The notes: generated by a model from the letters alone, not told the origin. 64,000 nucleotides of DNA from CAZMVY01 sp964617875 (GCA_964617875.1 CAZUAI010000013.1:21295-85294), one strand, 5' to 3'; counted from the first letter of the stretch, positions 16,488 to 25,144 are shown. Made by a program: numbers and translations.

Positions 16488-17756
16488 ATGACTCAACCAT
16501 CCGAACTCTCGACCTACGCCGACACGCTCGCCCGGCAGGCCCGGCAGGCCGCCCTCAAGCTGGCCACCACCGGCGGCCGCCAGCGAACCGATGCCCTCGT
16601 GCGCATGGCCAGACAGATCCGGGCCGCCACGCCCGCCCTGCTCGCCGCCAACCGCCGGGACCTCGACGCGGCCGTCGAAAACAGGTTGACCACGGCCATG
16701 ATCGACCGCCTGCGGCTCGACGACGCCCGCATCGACAGGATCGCCGTCGCCGTCGAGGAGGTCGCCGCCCAGGTGGACCCCGTCGGCGAGGTGTTGGCCG
16801 GCTACGTCCGCCCGAACGGCCTGCGGATCGAGAAGGTCCGCGTCCCGATCGGCGTCGTGGCGATCATCTACGAGGCGCGGCCGAACGTCACGAGCGACGC
16901 TGCCGCCCTCTGCCTCAAGAGCGGAAACGCCTGCATCCTCCGCGGCGGCAAGGAGTCGTTCCACACGAACCTGGCGATCGGCGACGCGATCGCCGCCGCT
17001 CTGGCCGACTCGGGCCTCGATGCACACGCCGTCCAGATCGTCCGCACCACCGACCGCGGCCTCGTTCCCGTCCTGCTCAAGCTCGACCGCTACATCGACG
17101 TCGTCGTCCCGCGCGGCGGCGAGTCGCTCATCCGCGCCGTCGTCGAGGAATCGACGATCCCCGTCATCAAGCACTACACCGGCAACTGCCACGTCTACGT
17201 CCACGAGGCGGCCGACCCCGCCATGGCCGAGGCGATCGTCCTGAACGCCAAGCTCCAGCGCCCCGGCGTCTGCAACGCGGCGGAGACGATTCTCTTCGAT
17301 GCGAACGTCGCCGGACGCCTCCTGCCGGCCATCGGCCGCAGGCTCCTGGACGCCGGGTGCGAGATCCGCGGCTGCGACCGGACCCGCAGCCTCCTGCCCG
17401 AGGCGAAGCCGGCAACCGAGGACGACTGGCACAGGGAGTATCTCGACCTGATCGTCGCGTTTCGCGTCGTGGACGGCCTTCAGGCGGCGATCGACCACAT
17501 CAACACCTACGGCTCGCACCACACCGACGCGATCGTCACGAAGGACATCCAGGCCTCCGAGCGGTTCGTGAAGGCCGTCGATTCCTCCAGCGTGATGGTC
17601 AACGCCTCGACGCGGTTCAGCGACGGCGGCGAATACGGCCTCGGCGCCGAGGTCGGTATCAGCACCGACAAGCTCCATGCCCGGGGCCCGATGGGCGCCG
17701 CCGACCTCTGCACTTACAAGTATGTCGTCCGCGGCGAAGGCCACATCCGCACATAG
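16488..17756 (+). CDS. proA: Glutamate-5-semialdehyde dehydrogenase (gamma-glutamyl phosphate reductase)
   Basis: A 422-residue ProA, the NADPH-dependent reductase of proline synthesis converting gamma-glutamyl phosphate to the semialdehyde. Signature blocks are 'VPIGVVAIIYEARPNVTSDA', 'LKSGNACILRGGKE', 'IPVIKHYTGNCHVYVHE', the catalytic Cys in 'LQRPGVCNAAETILFD', and 'NASTRFSDGGEYGLGAEVGI'. Length is normal. The ATG at 16488 is used; a TTG two codons earlier is possible. A TATCAT box at 16473-16478 lies 9 nt upstream and no Shine-Dalgarno is seen, so this gene may also be leaderless. proB is not adjacent. Confidence 0.95.
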   Translation: MTQPSELSTYADTLARQARQAALKLATTGGRQRTDALVRMARQIRAATPALLAANRRDLDAAVENRLTTAMIDRLRLDDARIDRIAVAVEEVAAQVDPVGEVLAGYVRPNGLRIEKVRVPIGVVAIIYEARPNVTSDAAALCLKSGNACILRGGKESFHTNLAIGDAIAAALADSGLDAHAVQIVRTTDRGLVPVLLKLDRYIDVVVPRGGESLIRAVVEESTIPVIKHYTGNCHVYVHEAADPAMAEAIVLNAKLQRPGVCNAAETILFDANVAGRLLPAIGRRLLDAGCEIRGCDRTRSLLPEAKPATEDDWHREYLDLIVAFRVVDGLQAAIDHINTYGSHHTDAIVTKDIQASERFVKAVDSSSVMVNASTRFSDGGEYGLGAEVGISTDKLHARGPMGAADLCTYKYVVRGEGHIRT

Positions 17757-18126
17757 CGCCGCGTCGCCCGCTCGCAACGGCCCCCCCAACCCCCGCGGGT
17801 CTGCTCGACACGAACCGTGCCGTGGAGCGGCCGGCGCGATATGGGGGATGGCTCTTTCTCATTCGCATAGCCACGCCGGTGCCGCACGGCCAGCCGCATC
17901 CGGCGCCCGTCTCCCCCAATGAGGCAATGCACCGGACCCCACTTTATCTTCTTCTCACCCGCCCGACCCGAAGCGCCGGCGACGAAACGAACCCACCGCA
18001 GCCGTTCACCGGCTTGCCATAATGTCCTGCGAAAGCAATGTTTACGAACAATTCGAGATGCAGTCTGTCGCGATTCGGTCGGCAAACGAAGCCACCGTTC
18101 GCCCCGCTCCCCCTGGCCCGAACGGT
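17757..18126. other. Gap between proA and the SDR gene, nothing assignable
   Basis: 370 nt between the proA stop and the minus-strand SDR stop. It contains a C-run near 17782 and several open frames that are only extensions or shadows of the flanking genes. No repeat copy, RNA gene or ribosome site with a plausible product was recognised. Confidence 0.4.
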
Positions 18127-18909
18127 CTACGGCATCGCCCGCGTCGCCCCGGTCGAGATCCCGCCGTCGATCAGGATCGTCTGGCCCGTGATGTACTGCG
18201 ATGCGTCGGACGCGAGAAACACGACGATGCCGTCGAGGTCGTCCGGCCGACCCGGACGCTTCAGCGGAATGCGATCGACGAGGTAGTCCACCCACGCCTT
18301 GTTCTCGTACAGGACCTTGTTCTGCTCCGTGCGGAACCAGCCGGGGGCGAGGCAGTTCACGGTGATCCCGTGCGGGCCCCAGTCGTCGGCCAGGCTCATC
18401 GTCAGTTGCTTCACCCCGCCGCGGCTCGCCCCGTACGGCGCCAGCCCGGCGTAGCCGAACACCGCCGTCACCGAGCCGACGTTGATGATCCGCCCGTACT
18501 GCCGCGGGACCATGTGCTTCGCAACCTCCTGCGCGACGAAAAAAGTGCCGCGCAGGTTCGTGTCGAGCACGAGGTTCCAGTCGTCCCACGTGACGTCCAG
18601 CGCCCGCTTGCGGACGTTGCAGCCGGCGTTGTTGACGAGGATGTCGATCCTGCCGTACGCCTCGTGGGCTTCGGCGACCGCACGCCGTATGCTCTCGTGG
18701 TCGCGCACGTCCAGTTCGACCGGCACGGCACGGCGGCCGAGCGACTCGACCTCCTTGCGGAACGGTTCGAGCGAATCGAGCTTGCGGCTCGTGATGACGA
18801 GGTCCGCGCCGGCACGGGCGAGCGCCCGGCCGAAATACTGACCCAGCCCGCGGCTGGTGCCGGTCACGACGGCCACCTTGCCCGACAGATCGAAGAGGCC
18901 CTGGCTCAT
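18127..18909 (-). CDS. SDR family oxidoreductase with YxxxR active site
   Basis: A 260-residue short-chain dehydrogenase/reductase, similar in layout to gluconate 5-dehydrogenase-like enzymes. The NAD(P) site is 'VAVVTGTSRGLGQYFG', with 'DILVNNAGCN', 'INVGSVTAVFGYAG', 'TVNCLAPGWFRTEQNKVLY' and 'YITGQTILIDGGISTGATR'. The usual YxxxK is 'YGASRGGVKQL' here, so the catalytic lysine position holds arginine. Its ATG overlaps the stop of the alcohol dehydrogenase gene (ATGA at 18906-18909), which implies translational coupling. A pair of SDR and zinc dehydrogenase suggests polyol or aldonate catabolism; the substrate is inferred only. Confidence 0.85.
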   Translation of the reverse strand: MSQGLFDLSGKVAVVTGTSRGLGQYFGRALARAGADLVITSRKLDSLEPFRKEVESLGRRAVPVELDVRDHESIRRAVAEAHEAYGRIDILVNNAGCNVRKRALDVTWDDWNLVLDTNLRGTFFVAQEVAKHMVPRQYGRIINVGSVTAVFGYAGLAPYGASRGGVKQLTMSLADDWGPHGITVNCLAPGWFRTEQNKVLYENKAWVDYLVDRIPLKRPGRPDDLDGIVVFLASDASQYITGQTILIDGGISTGATRAMP

Positions 18910-19949
18910 GGTTCTCCCTGTGGTCGCAGAACAACCTTGATCAACCCCGGCTCGCGCCCGTACAGACGCTCGAACCACGCCGGCCCCTCCTCCAGCGGCA
19001 CGGCGGCGCTGACCAGGCTCCCGACGTCGGCACGGCCGTCCGCGAGCATCCGGATGCACGCGGGGTACTCCCCGGCCGAGGCGCACGAGCCGAGCAGCGA
19101 CAGCTCGCGCGTGACCGCGAGTTGCAGCGCCAACTCCGCCTTCGGCGAGATGTTGCCCACCAGCGTCACCGACCCGCCCTTGCGGACGGCGGCGACGGCC
19201 AGCCGGAGCGTTTCCGTCTTTCCGACGGCCTCGAACGATGCGTCCGCGCCGCGGCCGCCGGTTGCACTCAGGATCGCCTCGGCGGGATCGCACGAGGTCG
19301 GGTTCAGCGTCTCCTCGGCGCCCAGACGCCGCGCCAGCGCGAGCTTCGCGTCGTCGATGTCCACCGCGATCACGCGGCCGCAGCCCGCCAGCCGCAGCGA
19401 CTGGACCAGCATCAGGCCGATCACGCCGCTGCCGATGACAACGGCCGTGTCGCCCAGCACGAGGGGCGTTCGCCGAACGGCGTGAAACGCGATGGACAGC
19501 GGCTCGATCAACGCCGCATGGTCGAACGACAGGCCGTCCGGAATGCGATAGAGGCCGCGCGCGGGGACGGCGACGTATTCGGCAAACGCGCCGTCGCGGC
19601 GGTACTCGTTGCACGAGACGCCGAGCACGCGGCGGTTGTCGCACAGGTTGACGTGGCCGGCACGGCAGAACCCGCACGTGCCGCAGTAGACGGTCGAGTC
19701 GAACGTGATGCGGTCGCCCGGGCGGAAGCCGGTCACGTCGCGACCGACCCGGGCGACGACGCCCGCGGCCTCGTGCCCCATGACCACCGGCGGGATCCGC
19801 CGCCCGCTGGTCCCGTCGTATCCGTGGACGTCGCTGCCGCAGATCGCGCAGGCGCGGACCGCAACGAGTGCCTCGTCCGCGCCGCACTCGGGAACGGGCA
19901 CATCCACCACCTCCAGCTTCCGGTATTCCCGCAGGACGAGGGCCTTCAT
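18906..19949 (-). CDS. Zinc-dependent alcohol/polyol dehydrogenase (MDR family)
   Basis: A 347-residue medium-chain dehydrogenase of the sorbitol/threonine/idonate dehydrogenase type. Catalytic zinc ligands lie in 'CAICGSDVHGYDG' and 'VVMGHEAAGVV'; the structural zinc set is 'CGTCGFCRAGHVNLC'. The Rossmann motif is 'AVVIGSGVIGLMLVQSL' with Asp in 'VIAVDIDDAK', favouring NAD. The start 'MKALVLREYRKLEVVDVP' at 19949 is the family norm and follows a weak 'CAGGAAC'. It is first in a two-gene unit with the SDR. Its 5' end faces the plus-strand SDR gene, giving a 137-nt divergent region. Confidence 0.88.
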   Translation of the reverse strand: MKALVLREYRKLEVVDVPVPECGADEALVAVRACAICGSDVHGYDGTSGRRIPPVVMGHEAAGVVARVGRDVTGFRPGDRITFDSTVYCGTCGFCRAGHVNLCDNRRVLGVSCNEYRRDGAFAEYVAVPARGLYRIPDGLSFDHAALIEPLSIAFHAVRRTPLVLGDTAVVIGSGVIGLMLVQSLRLAGCGRVIAVDIDDAKLALARRLGAEETLNPTSCDPAEAILSATGGRGADASFEAVGKTETLRLAVAAVRKGGSVTLVGNISPKAELALQLAVTRELSLLGSCASAGEYPACIRMLADGRADVGSLVSAAVPLEEGPAWFERLYGREPGLIKVVLRPQGEP

Positions 19950-20086
19950 CGTGTGTTCCTGGTACAATGCGGCTCCGTGCGGTACGCGACCGCTGGCGCG
20001 CCGGCCACGAGGTGCCGGGCGGGCCGCACGCACGGATACTACCCGTGGCCACAGCGGCACGCAACACAACCGCAGGAGCAACCGCC

Positions 20087-20824
20087 ATGACACTGGAAAA
20101 CGCGGTCGTCATCGTCACCGGCGCCGCACGGCGCGTCGGCCGGGCCATCGCCCTCCACCTCGCCGAGCATGGCTGTGACATCGTCGTCCACTACGGCCGT
20201 TCCTCGGCCGAGGCCGCCGGCGTTGCCGACGCGATCCGCCGTCTCGGCCGACGCTGCACGCTGGTCGCCGGCGATCTGGCCGACGCCTCGACGCCCGCCC
20301 GCATCGTCGAAGCCGCCGTCGCCGGACTCGGGCGGCTCGACGCCCTCGTGAACAACGCCGCCGTCTTCCCGACGAGCACGATCGACACGCTGGATCCCGC
20401 GGCGTTCGCCGCGACGCTACAGGTCAATCTGATTGCCCCGGTGATGCTGGCGGCGGCGGCGTGGCCGCATTTCAGGAAGGAGGGCCGCGGCAAAGTCGTC
20501 AACCTCGTGGACATCTACGCGGAACGGCCGTGGGAGAAGTACATCGCCTACTGCACGGCCAAGGCGGGCCTGGTCAACGCGACACGGTCGCTGGCCAAGG
20601 CGATGGCGCCGGTCGTTCAGGTCAACGCGGTCGCGCCCGGCGTCGCCCAGTTCCCCGAGGACGCCGACGAAGACAGCCGCATGCGGATTCTCGCCAGGGT
20701 CCCGCTCGCCCGCCCCGGCTCGCCCGAGGACATCGCCAGGACCGTGCGATTCCTCCTCGCCGACGCCGACTACATCACAGGCCAGGTGCTCGCGGTAGAC
20801 GGCGGACGCAGCATCGCGTGGTAA
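20087..20824 (+). CDS. Pteridine reductase-like SDR
   Basis: A 245-residue short-chain dehydrogenase of the pteridine reductase/FolM type, reducing dihydrobiopterin or dihydrofolate-like compounds with NADPH. The cofactor loop is 'VTGAARRVGRAIALHLA' (the TGAxRRxG form rather than TGxxxGxG), followed by 'ALVNNAAVF' and 'VVNLVDIYAERPW', where Asp replaces the usual catalytic Ser as in pteridine reductases. The active-site motif is 'AYCTAKAGL' and the end is 'YITGQVLAVDGGRSI'. The ATG at 20087 follows 'GCAGGAGCAACCGCC'. A TACAAT box at 19963-19968 might serve as -10. The exact substrate is not provable from sequence. Confidence 0.75.
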   Translation: MTLENAVVIVTGAARRVGRAIALHLAEHGCDIVVHYGRSSAEAAGVADAIRRLGRRCTLVAGDLADASTPARIVEAAVAGLGRLDALVNNAAVFPTSTIDTLDPAAFAATLQVNLIAPVMLAAAAWPHFRKEGRGKVVNLVDIYAERPWEKYIAYCTAKAGLVNATRSLAKAMAPVVQVNAVAPGVAQFPEDADEDSRMRILARVPLARPGSPEDIARTVRFLLADADYITGQVLAVDGGRSIAW

Positions 20825-20831
20825 CGCGCGG

Positions 20832-20885
20832 TCGCAGCCGCGCCGGGCATGGTCGCGGCCCGCGCCAGCGGGTACGGCACGTCGT
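20832..20885. repeat. Dispersed repeat, degenerate copy D
   Basis: A short, decayed copy: 'GGGCATGGTCGCGGCCCGCG' then 'CCAGCGGGTACGGCACGTCG'. It keeps the GGTCG...GCCCGCGCCAGCGGG core but lacks the AAGACCTGCCGC tail. Confidence 0.6.
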
Positions 20886-20921
20886 TTCAGGCCGGCAGCG
20901 GGTTGCGGCGCTCCCGCCGGT

Positions 20922-22214
20922 CTATCCCAGCGGGTGGATGACCATGCCCGTGGCCAGCTTGGGGTAGAAGAACGTGCTCTTCTGCGGCATGAAGTCGTTG
21001 GCTTCCGCGACCGCCTTCAACTCGCCCATCTTCGTCGGCTTGACGAGAACGGCGACGCCACGGGCCGCGTCCGCCATCCGCTCCGCCTCCTCGATCGACG
21101 GGGTGTAGCCGATCGTCGGCGGCCGGCCCGTGGCCGCGCCCGCCGTGAGCAGTTCGTCGATCATGTACCGATGCAGGTACGCCAGGTCGAGCGCCCGCCA
21201 GGCCTCGCTGCGGTCCGGCGCGAGGGCTGCGAGCATCGCGCGGTTCGTGAAGCTCCCGGCGTAGTACTTCTTCTCGGCGGCCGCATAGACGCCGATGTCG
21301 TGCGGGGCGTCGGGCTCGATCAGCCGGGCGGCGTCGTGCGTCGTGACCGACGTCGGTGCGAACGTGCACGCGGGCGACCAGATGCGCATCAGGTCGGCGG
21401 CGCCGAGGCCGTCCATGCCGCTCAGGACGCGGTGCGTCGGCAGGATGACGCAGCCCGGGTCCTCCATCGCGCAAAGCCCGACCAGCACGAAGTTGGCCGG
21501 GTGGTCGGCGGGCAGCCGTCCGACCGCCTGCGCCACCTCGTTGCGGTAGTTGATGGCCGTCGAGTAACGGTGGTGGCCGTCGGCAATGTACACCGCGCTG
21601 CCCTGCAGCAGCATGGAAACGTGCTGGACCACCTCCGGCTCCGTCTCGGCCCACATCTCGTGAACGACATCGCCGAGAGAGGCCGTCACGTCCGCCGGCC
21701 GGCCCTCGCGGTCGAGCGCCGCGGCTACGGCGTTCGCCGAATCGCTGTACAGGCCGAAGACCGGCGAAAGCTGGCACTTCGTCGCCCGCATCAGGAGCAG
21801 GCGGTCCTCCTTCGGGCCGCTGTGCGTCAACTCATGCGGGAACACCTTGCCCTTGCCGAACTCCTCGAGCTGCATGCTGACCAGCAGCATCCGCCGCGTG
21901 AACTCGCGATCGCCCCAGCGATAGGTCTGGTGGTACACGTAGATGGCCGGCCGGTCATCGCGGACCAGGACGCCGTCGGCAAGCCACGCCTGCAGAACGT
22001 CGTTCGCCCGCTGATAGACCTCGGGCGGGCCGGCCTGCTTCGGGGGCACGAACGGCATGTCGATCTCGACGATGTTGTGCGGCGACTTCCGAAGGAGCGC
22101 CGCCTTGTCGTCGGCGTTGAGGACATCGTACGGCGGTGCGACCAGGGAGGACCAGTCGTTGCCGAACCGTTGCGTGTTGTATCGAATCGCCGGAAACGCT
22201 CGAATCTCGGGCAA
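20922..22214 (-). CDS. DUF1015 family protein
   Basis: A 430-residue protein of the DUF1015 family, found in many bacteria and of unknown biochemical role. Signatures are 'PEIRAFPAIRYNTQ', 'SSLVAPPYDVLNADDKAALL', 'IYVYHQTYRWGDREFTRRML', 'FPHELTHSGPKEDRL', 'VYIADGHHRYSTAINYRNE' and the C-terminal 'FFYPKLATGMVIHPLG'. The start is taken as the TTG at 22214. On the minus strand 'AAGGAG' lies 6 nt before it, and the product then begins (M)PEIRAF as in relatives; ATGs upstream lack ribosome sites. It is monocistronic, divergent from rsmG with a 179-nt gap. Confidence 0.88.
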   Translation of the reverse strand: MPEIRAFPAIRYNTQRFGNDWSSLVAPPYDVLNADDKAALLRKSPHNIVEIDMPFVPPKQAGPPEVYQRANDVLQAWLADGVLVRDDRPAIYVYHQTYRWGDREFTRRMLLVSMQLEEFGKGKVFPHELTHSGPKEDRLLLMRATKCQLSPVFGLYSDSANAVAAALDREGRPADVTASLGDVVHEMWAETEPEVVQHVSMLLQGSAVYIADGHHRYSTAINYRNEVAQAVGRLPADHPANFVLVGLCAMEDPGCVILPTHRVLSGMDGLGAADLMRIWSPACTFAPTSVTTHDAARLIEPDAPHDIGVYAAAEKKYYAGSFTNRAMLAALAPDRSEAWRALDLAYLHRYMIDELLTAGAATGRPPTIGYTPSIEEAERMADAARGVAVLVKPTKMGELKAVAEANDFMPQKSTFFYPKLATGMVIHPLG

Positions 22215-22393
22215 GTCAGTCTCCTTCGCAACGACGACGCCGGCGCGGCGTAACGAGTACATCGGGCAAGGGACCACACCGGCTTGACCGGCAGACCGCA
22301 GCCCCGCCACCCGCGCGGTCGGGCGGGTATTCTCCGGCGAGTGAGTGAGACTGTCAAACAGACAGCTTGACTCGCCGGCCGGATGATTCCACG

Positions 22394-23104
22394 ATGGGGC
22401 GCATGACGATCGCCGCCGTCGATCCCGAGTTCCGCAGCGCGCTCGTCGCGGCGTGCGCGTCGTTCGGCGTATCGGCAGGCGCGTCCTGGATCGAACGGAT
22501 GTGGGGGCACCTGTGCCTGGTCCGAGAAGCCAACACGCGCTTCAACCTTACCCGCGTCACGGACGCCCGCCGTGCGGCCGTCGAGCACTACGCGGACTCG
22601 CTGACGCTCGTGCGATGGCGAACGGAACGGGGCGTTGTGATCCGTCATGCGCTTGATGTCGGCACGGGCGGCGGATGGCCCGCCGTGCCCCTGGCGATCG
22701 CGTGGCCCGATGTGCGCTGGACGGCCATCGACTCGACGGGCAAGAAGGCACGCTTCGTCGCCGAGGCGGCCACAACCCTCGGCATCGGCAACCTCGCGGT
22801 CCGGCAGGCCCGCGCCCGCGAACTGGCCGGCAAGGCCGGGCCGTTCGACATGATCGCGTGCCGCGCGGTCGGCAAGCTGGCGGAACTCGTCGCGGAGACG
22901 CATCGTCTGCTGGCCCCCGGCGGCCTGCTCGTGTGCTGCAAGACTCCGCAGATGAGCGCCGACGAACGCCGCGACGGCGACCGCGCCGCCGCGGCCGTAC
23001 GTCTGAAACCAACGCCCGATTTCGCCGTCGATCTGACGCTCGACGACGAAACCTGGCGCCGGCTGATTGTGATGTATCAGAGACCGAAAGGTCGGCCGGC
23101 GTAG
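22394..23104 (+). CDS. rsmG: 16S rRNA (guanine-N7)-methyltransferase RsmG
   Basis: A 236-residue SAM-dependent methyltransferase for the G527 region of 16S rRNA. 'NTRFNLTRVTDARRAAVEHY' is the RsmG N-terminal signature (FNLTxxxD), and 'HALDVGTGGGWPAVPLAIAW' is motif I. Later blocks are 'WTAIDSTGKKARFVAEAA' and 'FDMIACRAVGKLAELVAET'. Relative to typical RsmG (GSGAGFPGIPLAI) the glycine-rich loop is slightly altered. The ATG at 22394 is used; an ATG at 22403 or a TTG at 22367 are alternatives. A TATTCT box lies at 22328-22333. It is not next to mnmG, its common partner. Confidence 0.85.
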   Translation: MGRMTIAAVDPEFRSALVAACASFGVSAGASWIERMWGHLCLVREANTRFNLTRVTDARRAAVEHYADSLTLVRWRTERGVVIRHALDVGTGGGWPAVPLAIAWPDVRWTAIDSTGKKARFVAEAATTLGIGNLAVRQARARELAGKAGPFDMIACRAVGKLAELVAETHRLLAPGGLLVCCKTPQMSADERRDGDRAAAAVRLKPTPDFAVDLTLDDETWRRLIVMYQRPKGRPA

Positions 23105-23303
23105 CCGACCGGGCACAGTGGGGGACCGCCAGATGAAGACCGAACACAACGTACCGCCGGCTTCGCCCGCCATCGAGCGTCTTGGGGTGCAGGCGTCCGG
23201 CCCGCAGGACGCCGGGCAGGCAGAACGGCTGCGCCACGAGGCATGGGGGCGGAGCCCTCGCGGCCCGCAAGGAAACCGGGCGGATGCCACGGGGGAGCCC
23301 GCC

Positions 23304-24116
23304 TTGGCGCAACCGGTGTCGCGCCGGCGCGGCTTCCTTCGGACGGCGGCGGCGGCGATCGTCGGCGTCCTGGCGGGGCGTCGGGCCGCGCAGGCGGCCG
23401 ACACACGGCCGGCCGGCGGCGACGGACCGTTCGTCGCCGAGGGCCAGGTACTTCGGCAGCACGTCCGCAAGGGCCGCCCGCCCGTCGAGCCGCTCGACAC
23501 AATGGTCCGCTTCGAGCGGTCCGACGACAGCAGCGGACGGCCGATCACGCATCAGGTGCTCTCGCTCGTCCACGAAGAGAAGGGAAAGCGGTCGTTCCCC
23601 TGGACGATGTACTCGCACCTGACCACACACCACGTCGAGGGCGACGCCTGCGTTCACTGCGCGAGACTGACGAAGAGCGGCCCGGGCTGGTCGTCCGGCC
23701 TTCACGCGGAGGTGTTCGGCCACGACCGCGGCGTCGGCCTCGGCGTCAACGTCGAGATGTACAACCACTACGCCGGCCCCGACGAGTCGAAGATGATCGG
23801 CGTCAACATCCTGTGCCGCGGCGCGACGAACAGCGCCTACGGCATCCAGGTCCACGACGGCGGAGAGCCCGAGGGCTGCTTCGAGACCGCCATCGGCCTC
23901 AACGGCCGCGGCACGACGGGCCTTGACCTCGCCGGCCGCTACGGCGTCGGCATCAACGCCCGCAACAACACGATCCGCGTCAACGAGGGCACGCGGATCG
24001 AACTCGACGGCCAGGGCCGAATCGCGATCCGCTACCAGAACGGCCGCATCGAGTTCCTGAACGGCGACAAGTGCGTCGGCCACATCGACATGAACGGCGA
24101 GGACCACGCGCTGTAG
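23304..24116 (+). CDS. Tat-exported protein with tail-fibre-like repeats, unknown function
   Basis: About 270 residues. A twin-arginine signal 'SRRRGFLRTAAAAIVGVLAG' ends near 'RRAAQAAD'. The start is set at the TTG at 23304 because 'GGGGAG' lies 6 nt before it and gives a normal-length Tat signal; an ATG at 23133 would add an implausible 57-residue extension. The mature part has a Gly/Asn-rich, beta-repeat feel ('VGLGVNVEMYNHY', 'AIGLNGRGTTGLDLAGRYGV', 'GINARNNTIRVNEGTRIELD') and ends 'IEFLNGDKCVGHIDMNGEDH'. This resembles phage tail-fibre or trimeric beta-structures, without a firm match. It follows rsmG on the same strand. Function unknown. Confidence 0.6.
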   Translation: MAQPVSRRRGFLRTAAAAIVGVLAGRRAAQAADTRPAGGDGPFVAEGQVLRQHVRKGRPPVEPLDTMVRFERSDDSSGRPITHQVLSLVHEEKGKRSFPWTMYSHLTTHHVEGDACVHCARLTKSGPGWSSGLHAEVFGHDRGVGLGVNVEMYNHYAGPDESKMIGVNILCRGATNSAYGIQVHDGGEPEGCFETAIGLNGRGTTGLDLAGRYGVGINARNNTIRVNEGTRIELDGQGRIAIRYQNGRIEFLNGDKCVGHIDMNGEDHAL

Positions 24117-24239
24117 GGCGATCGCCCGGCGAGCGGAGGCGGTCTCAGCCGCCCCCCTTGCGCCACCGCCGATTCATCGCAGATGCTGCCGCCGGCCGGC
24201 ATCTTTCGGTGGTGCGGCGGAATTGGCGAACGGGCCGAA

Positions 24240-24548
24240 TCACGCGCGGGCGTTGCGGTCGGGATCTGCAGAGGCGGTGAGATCGACGTGCTCGCGTGTC
24301 TCCAGCTCCCGCAGCCGCTCGATGAGCTGGAGGTGCTGGCGGATCGTCTCGCGCAGGCGGGGGCTGGCGGGCTGGATGTCAAACAGGTGAGGCCGGCCCT
24401 CCAGCCGGTCCTGGAGGTCCTGAACGAACTCATCCCAGTCGCCTTCGTACAGTTCGTCCCGCAGGAGGACGAGCATCCGCTCATCCTCGGTCAGGACGCA
24501 CGGCGGTCCCGGCGTGGCGGAAGCGAGACTGCGCGGTTCGGCGGCCAA
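24240..24548 (-). CDS. Small acidic hypothetical protein
   Basis: A 102-residue protein with no recognised family. It is rich in Asp, Glu and Leu, with probable helices 'TEDERMLVLLRDELYEGDW', 'EFVQDLQDRLEGRPHLFD' and 'RLRETIRQHLQLIERLRELE', a soluble helical composition unlike shadow frames. The start is the TTG at 24548, which follows 'GAGGTGCCGC' on the minus strand with correct spacing. It stands alone between the convergent Tat protein gene (123-nt gap) and a repeat-containing region. Possibly a planctomycete-specific small protein. Confidence 0.5.
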   Translation of the reverse strand: MAAEPRSLASATPGPPCVLTEDERMLVLLRDELYEGDWDEFVQDLQDRLEGRPHLFDIQPASPRLRETIRQHLQLIERLRELETREHVDLTASADPDRNARA

Positions 24549-25144
24549 GCGGCACCTCAGGATTCGACAACTCCATTCAACCCCGCCGGTGGTTATCGGT
24601 CAAGTTCGGGGCCAACGTGACTTCTTTCCGCCGCCCAGGCCAGGGGGCCGGCCGGGCTTGTCCATCCCCGACGTCTCAGGCGCGGGCGCGAGGATCGGAA
24701 AAACTCAGAAAACGAACCATGTCCCCCGCTCACGGCCGCTCTACGTAGGGCAGGGTCGAAGCCGGCCGAAAGGCCGGCGAGACCTGCCGCATGTCTGGGT
24801 TGGTTCCCCGCGACGAAGAAGGCAGGTCTGGCGACCTGCCCTACCTGACTGCCGTCTCCGGCTTCGCCATCATTCCGATTCGCGCAATCGAGCGGCGGCC
24901 CCGTTTTGATCCTCACCGTCCGCCCGCCGCGCCGTCCGGCTCGTTGTGGTCAGAGGAAGTGTCTCGCGATCCGTTCGCATCCTGCTTCCGCAGGTCGCTG
25001 GGCGCGATCCCGTTTGCCGTTTGCTTGTCCGCCCTTTGCGGCTGGCGGTCTCCCACCAGGCGCGCACAGCCATGCGTACCCGCCGTCGCCTTCAATCACT
25101 CGGAATACTCAACGCCTCAGGGACCGGCTCGGCCAGCGGGCGGC
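24549..25144. other. Intergenic region with repeat, otherwise nothing assignable
   Basis: 596 nt upstream of the small acidic protein gene and beyond the symporter stop. Apart from repeat copy E (24744-24850), only Arg/Pro-rich shadow frames without ribosome sites are present on either strand. Confidence 0.4.
24744..24850. repeat. Divergent palindromic relative of the dispersed repeat, copy E
   Basis: It starts CTACGTAGGGCAGGGTCG, contains the hairpin GCCGGCCgaaaGGCCGGC and the tail GAGACCTGCCGC, then a second half 'GGCAGGTCtggcGACCTGCCC' ending CTACCTG. The outer ends (GTAGGGCAGG and CCTGCCCTAC) are inverted, so this copy is a self-contained palindromic element rather than a tandem array. 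Confidence 0.6.

Noticed and set aside
15957..17789. Upstream continuation of the aconitase frame
   Set aside because: It crosses the repeat array and the antisense strand of proA. The family N-terminus and ribosome site place the start at 15956.
24913..25095. 60-residue minus-strand frame next to the symporter
   Set aside because: No ribosome site, family or conserved composition; it sits in a repeat-containing gap.
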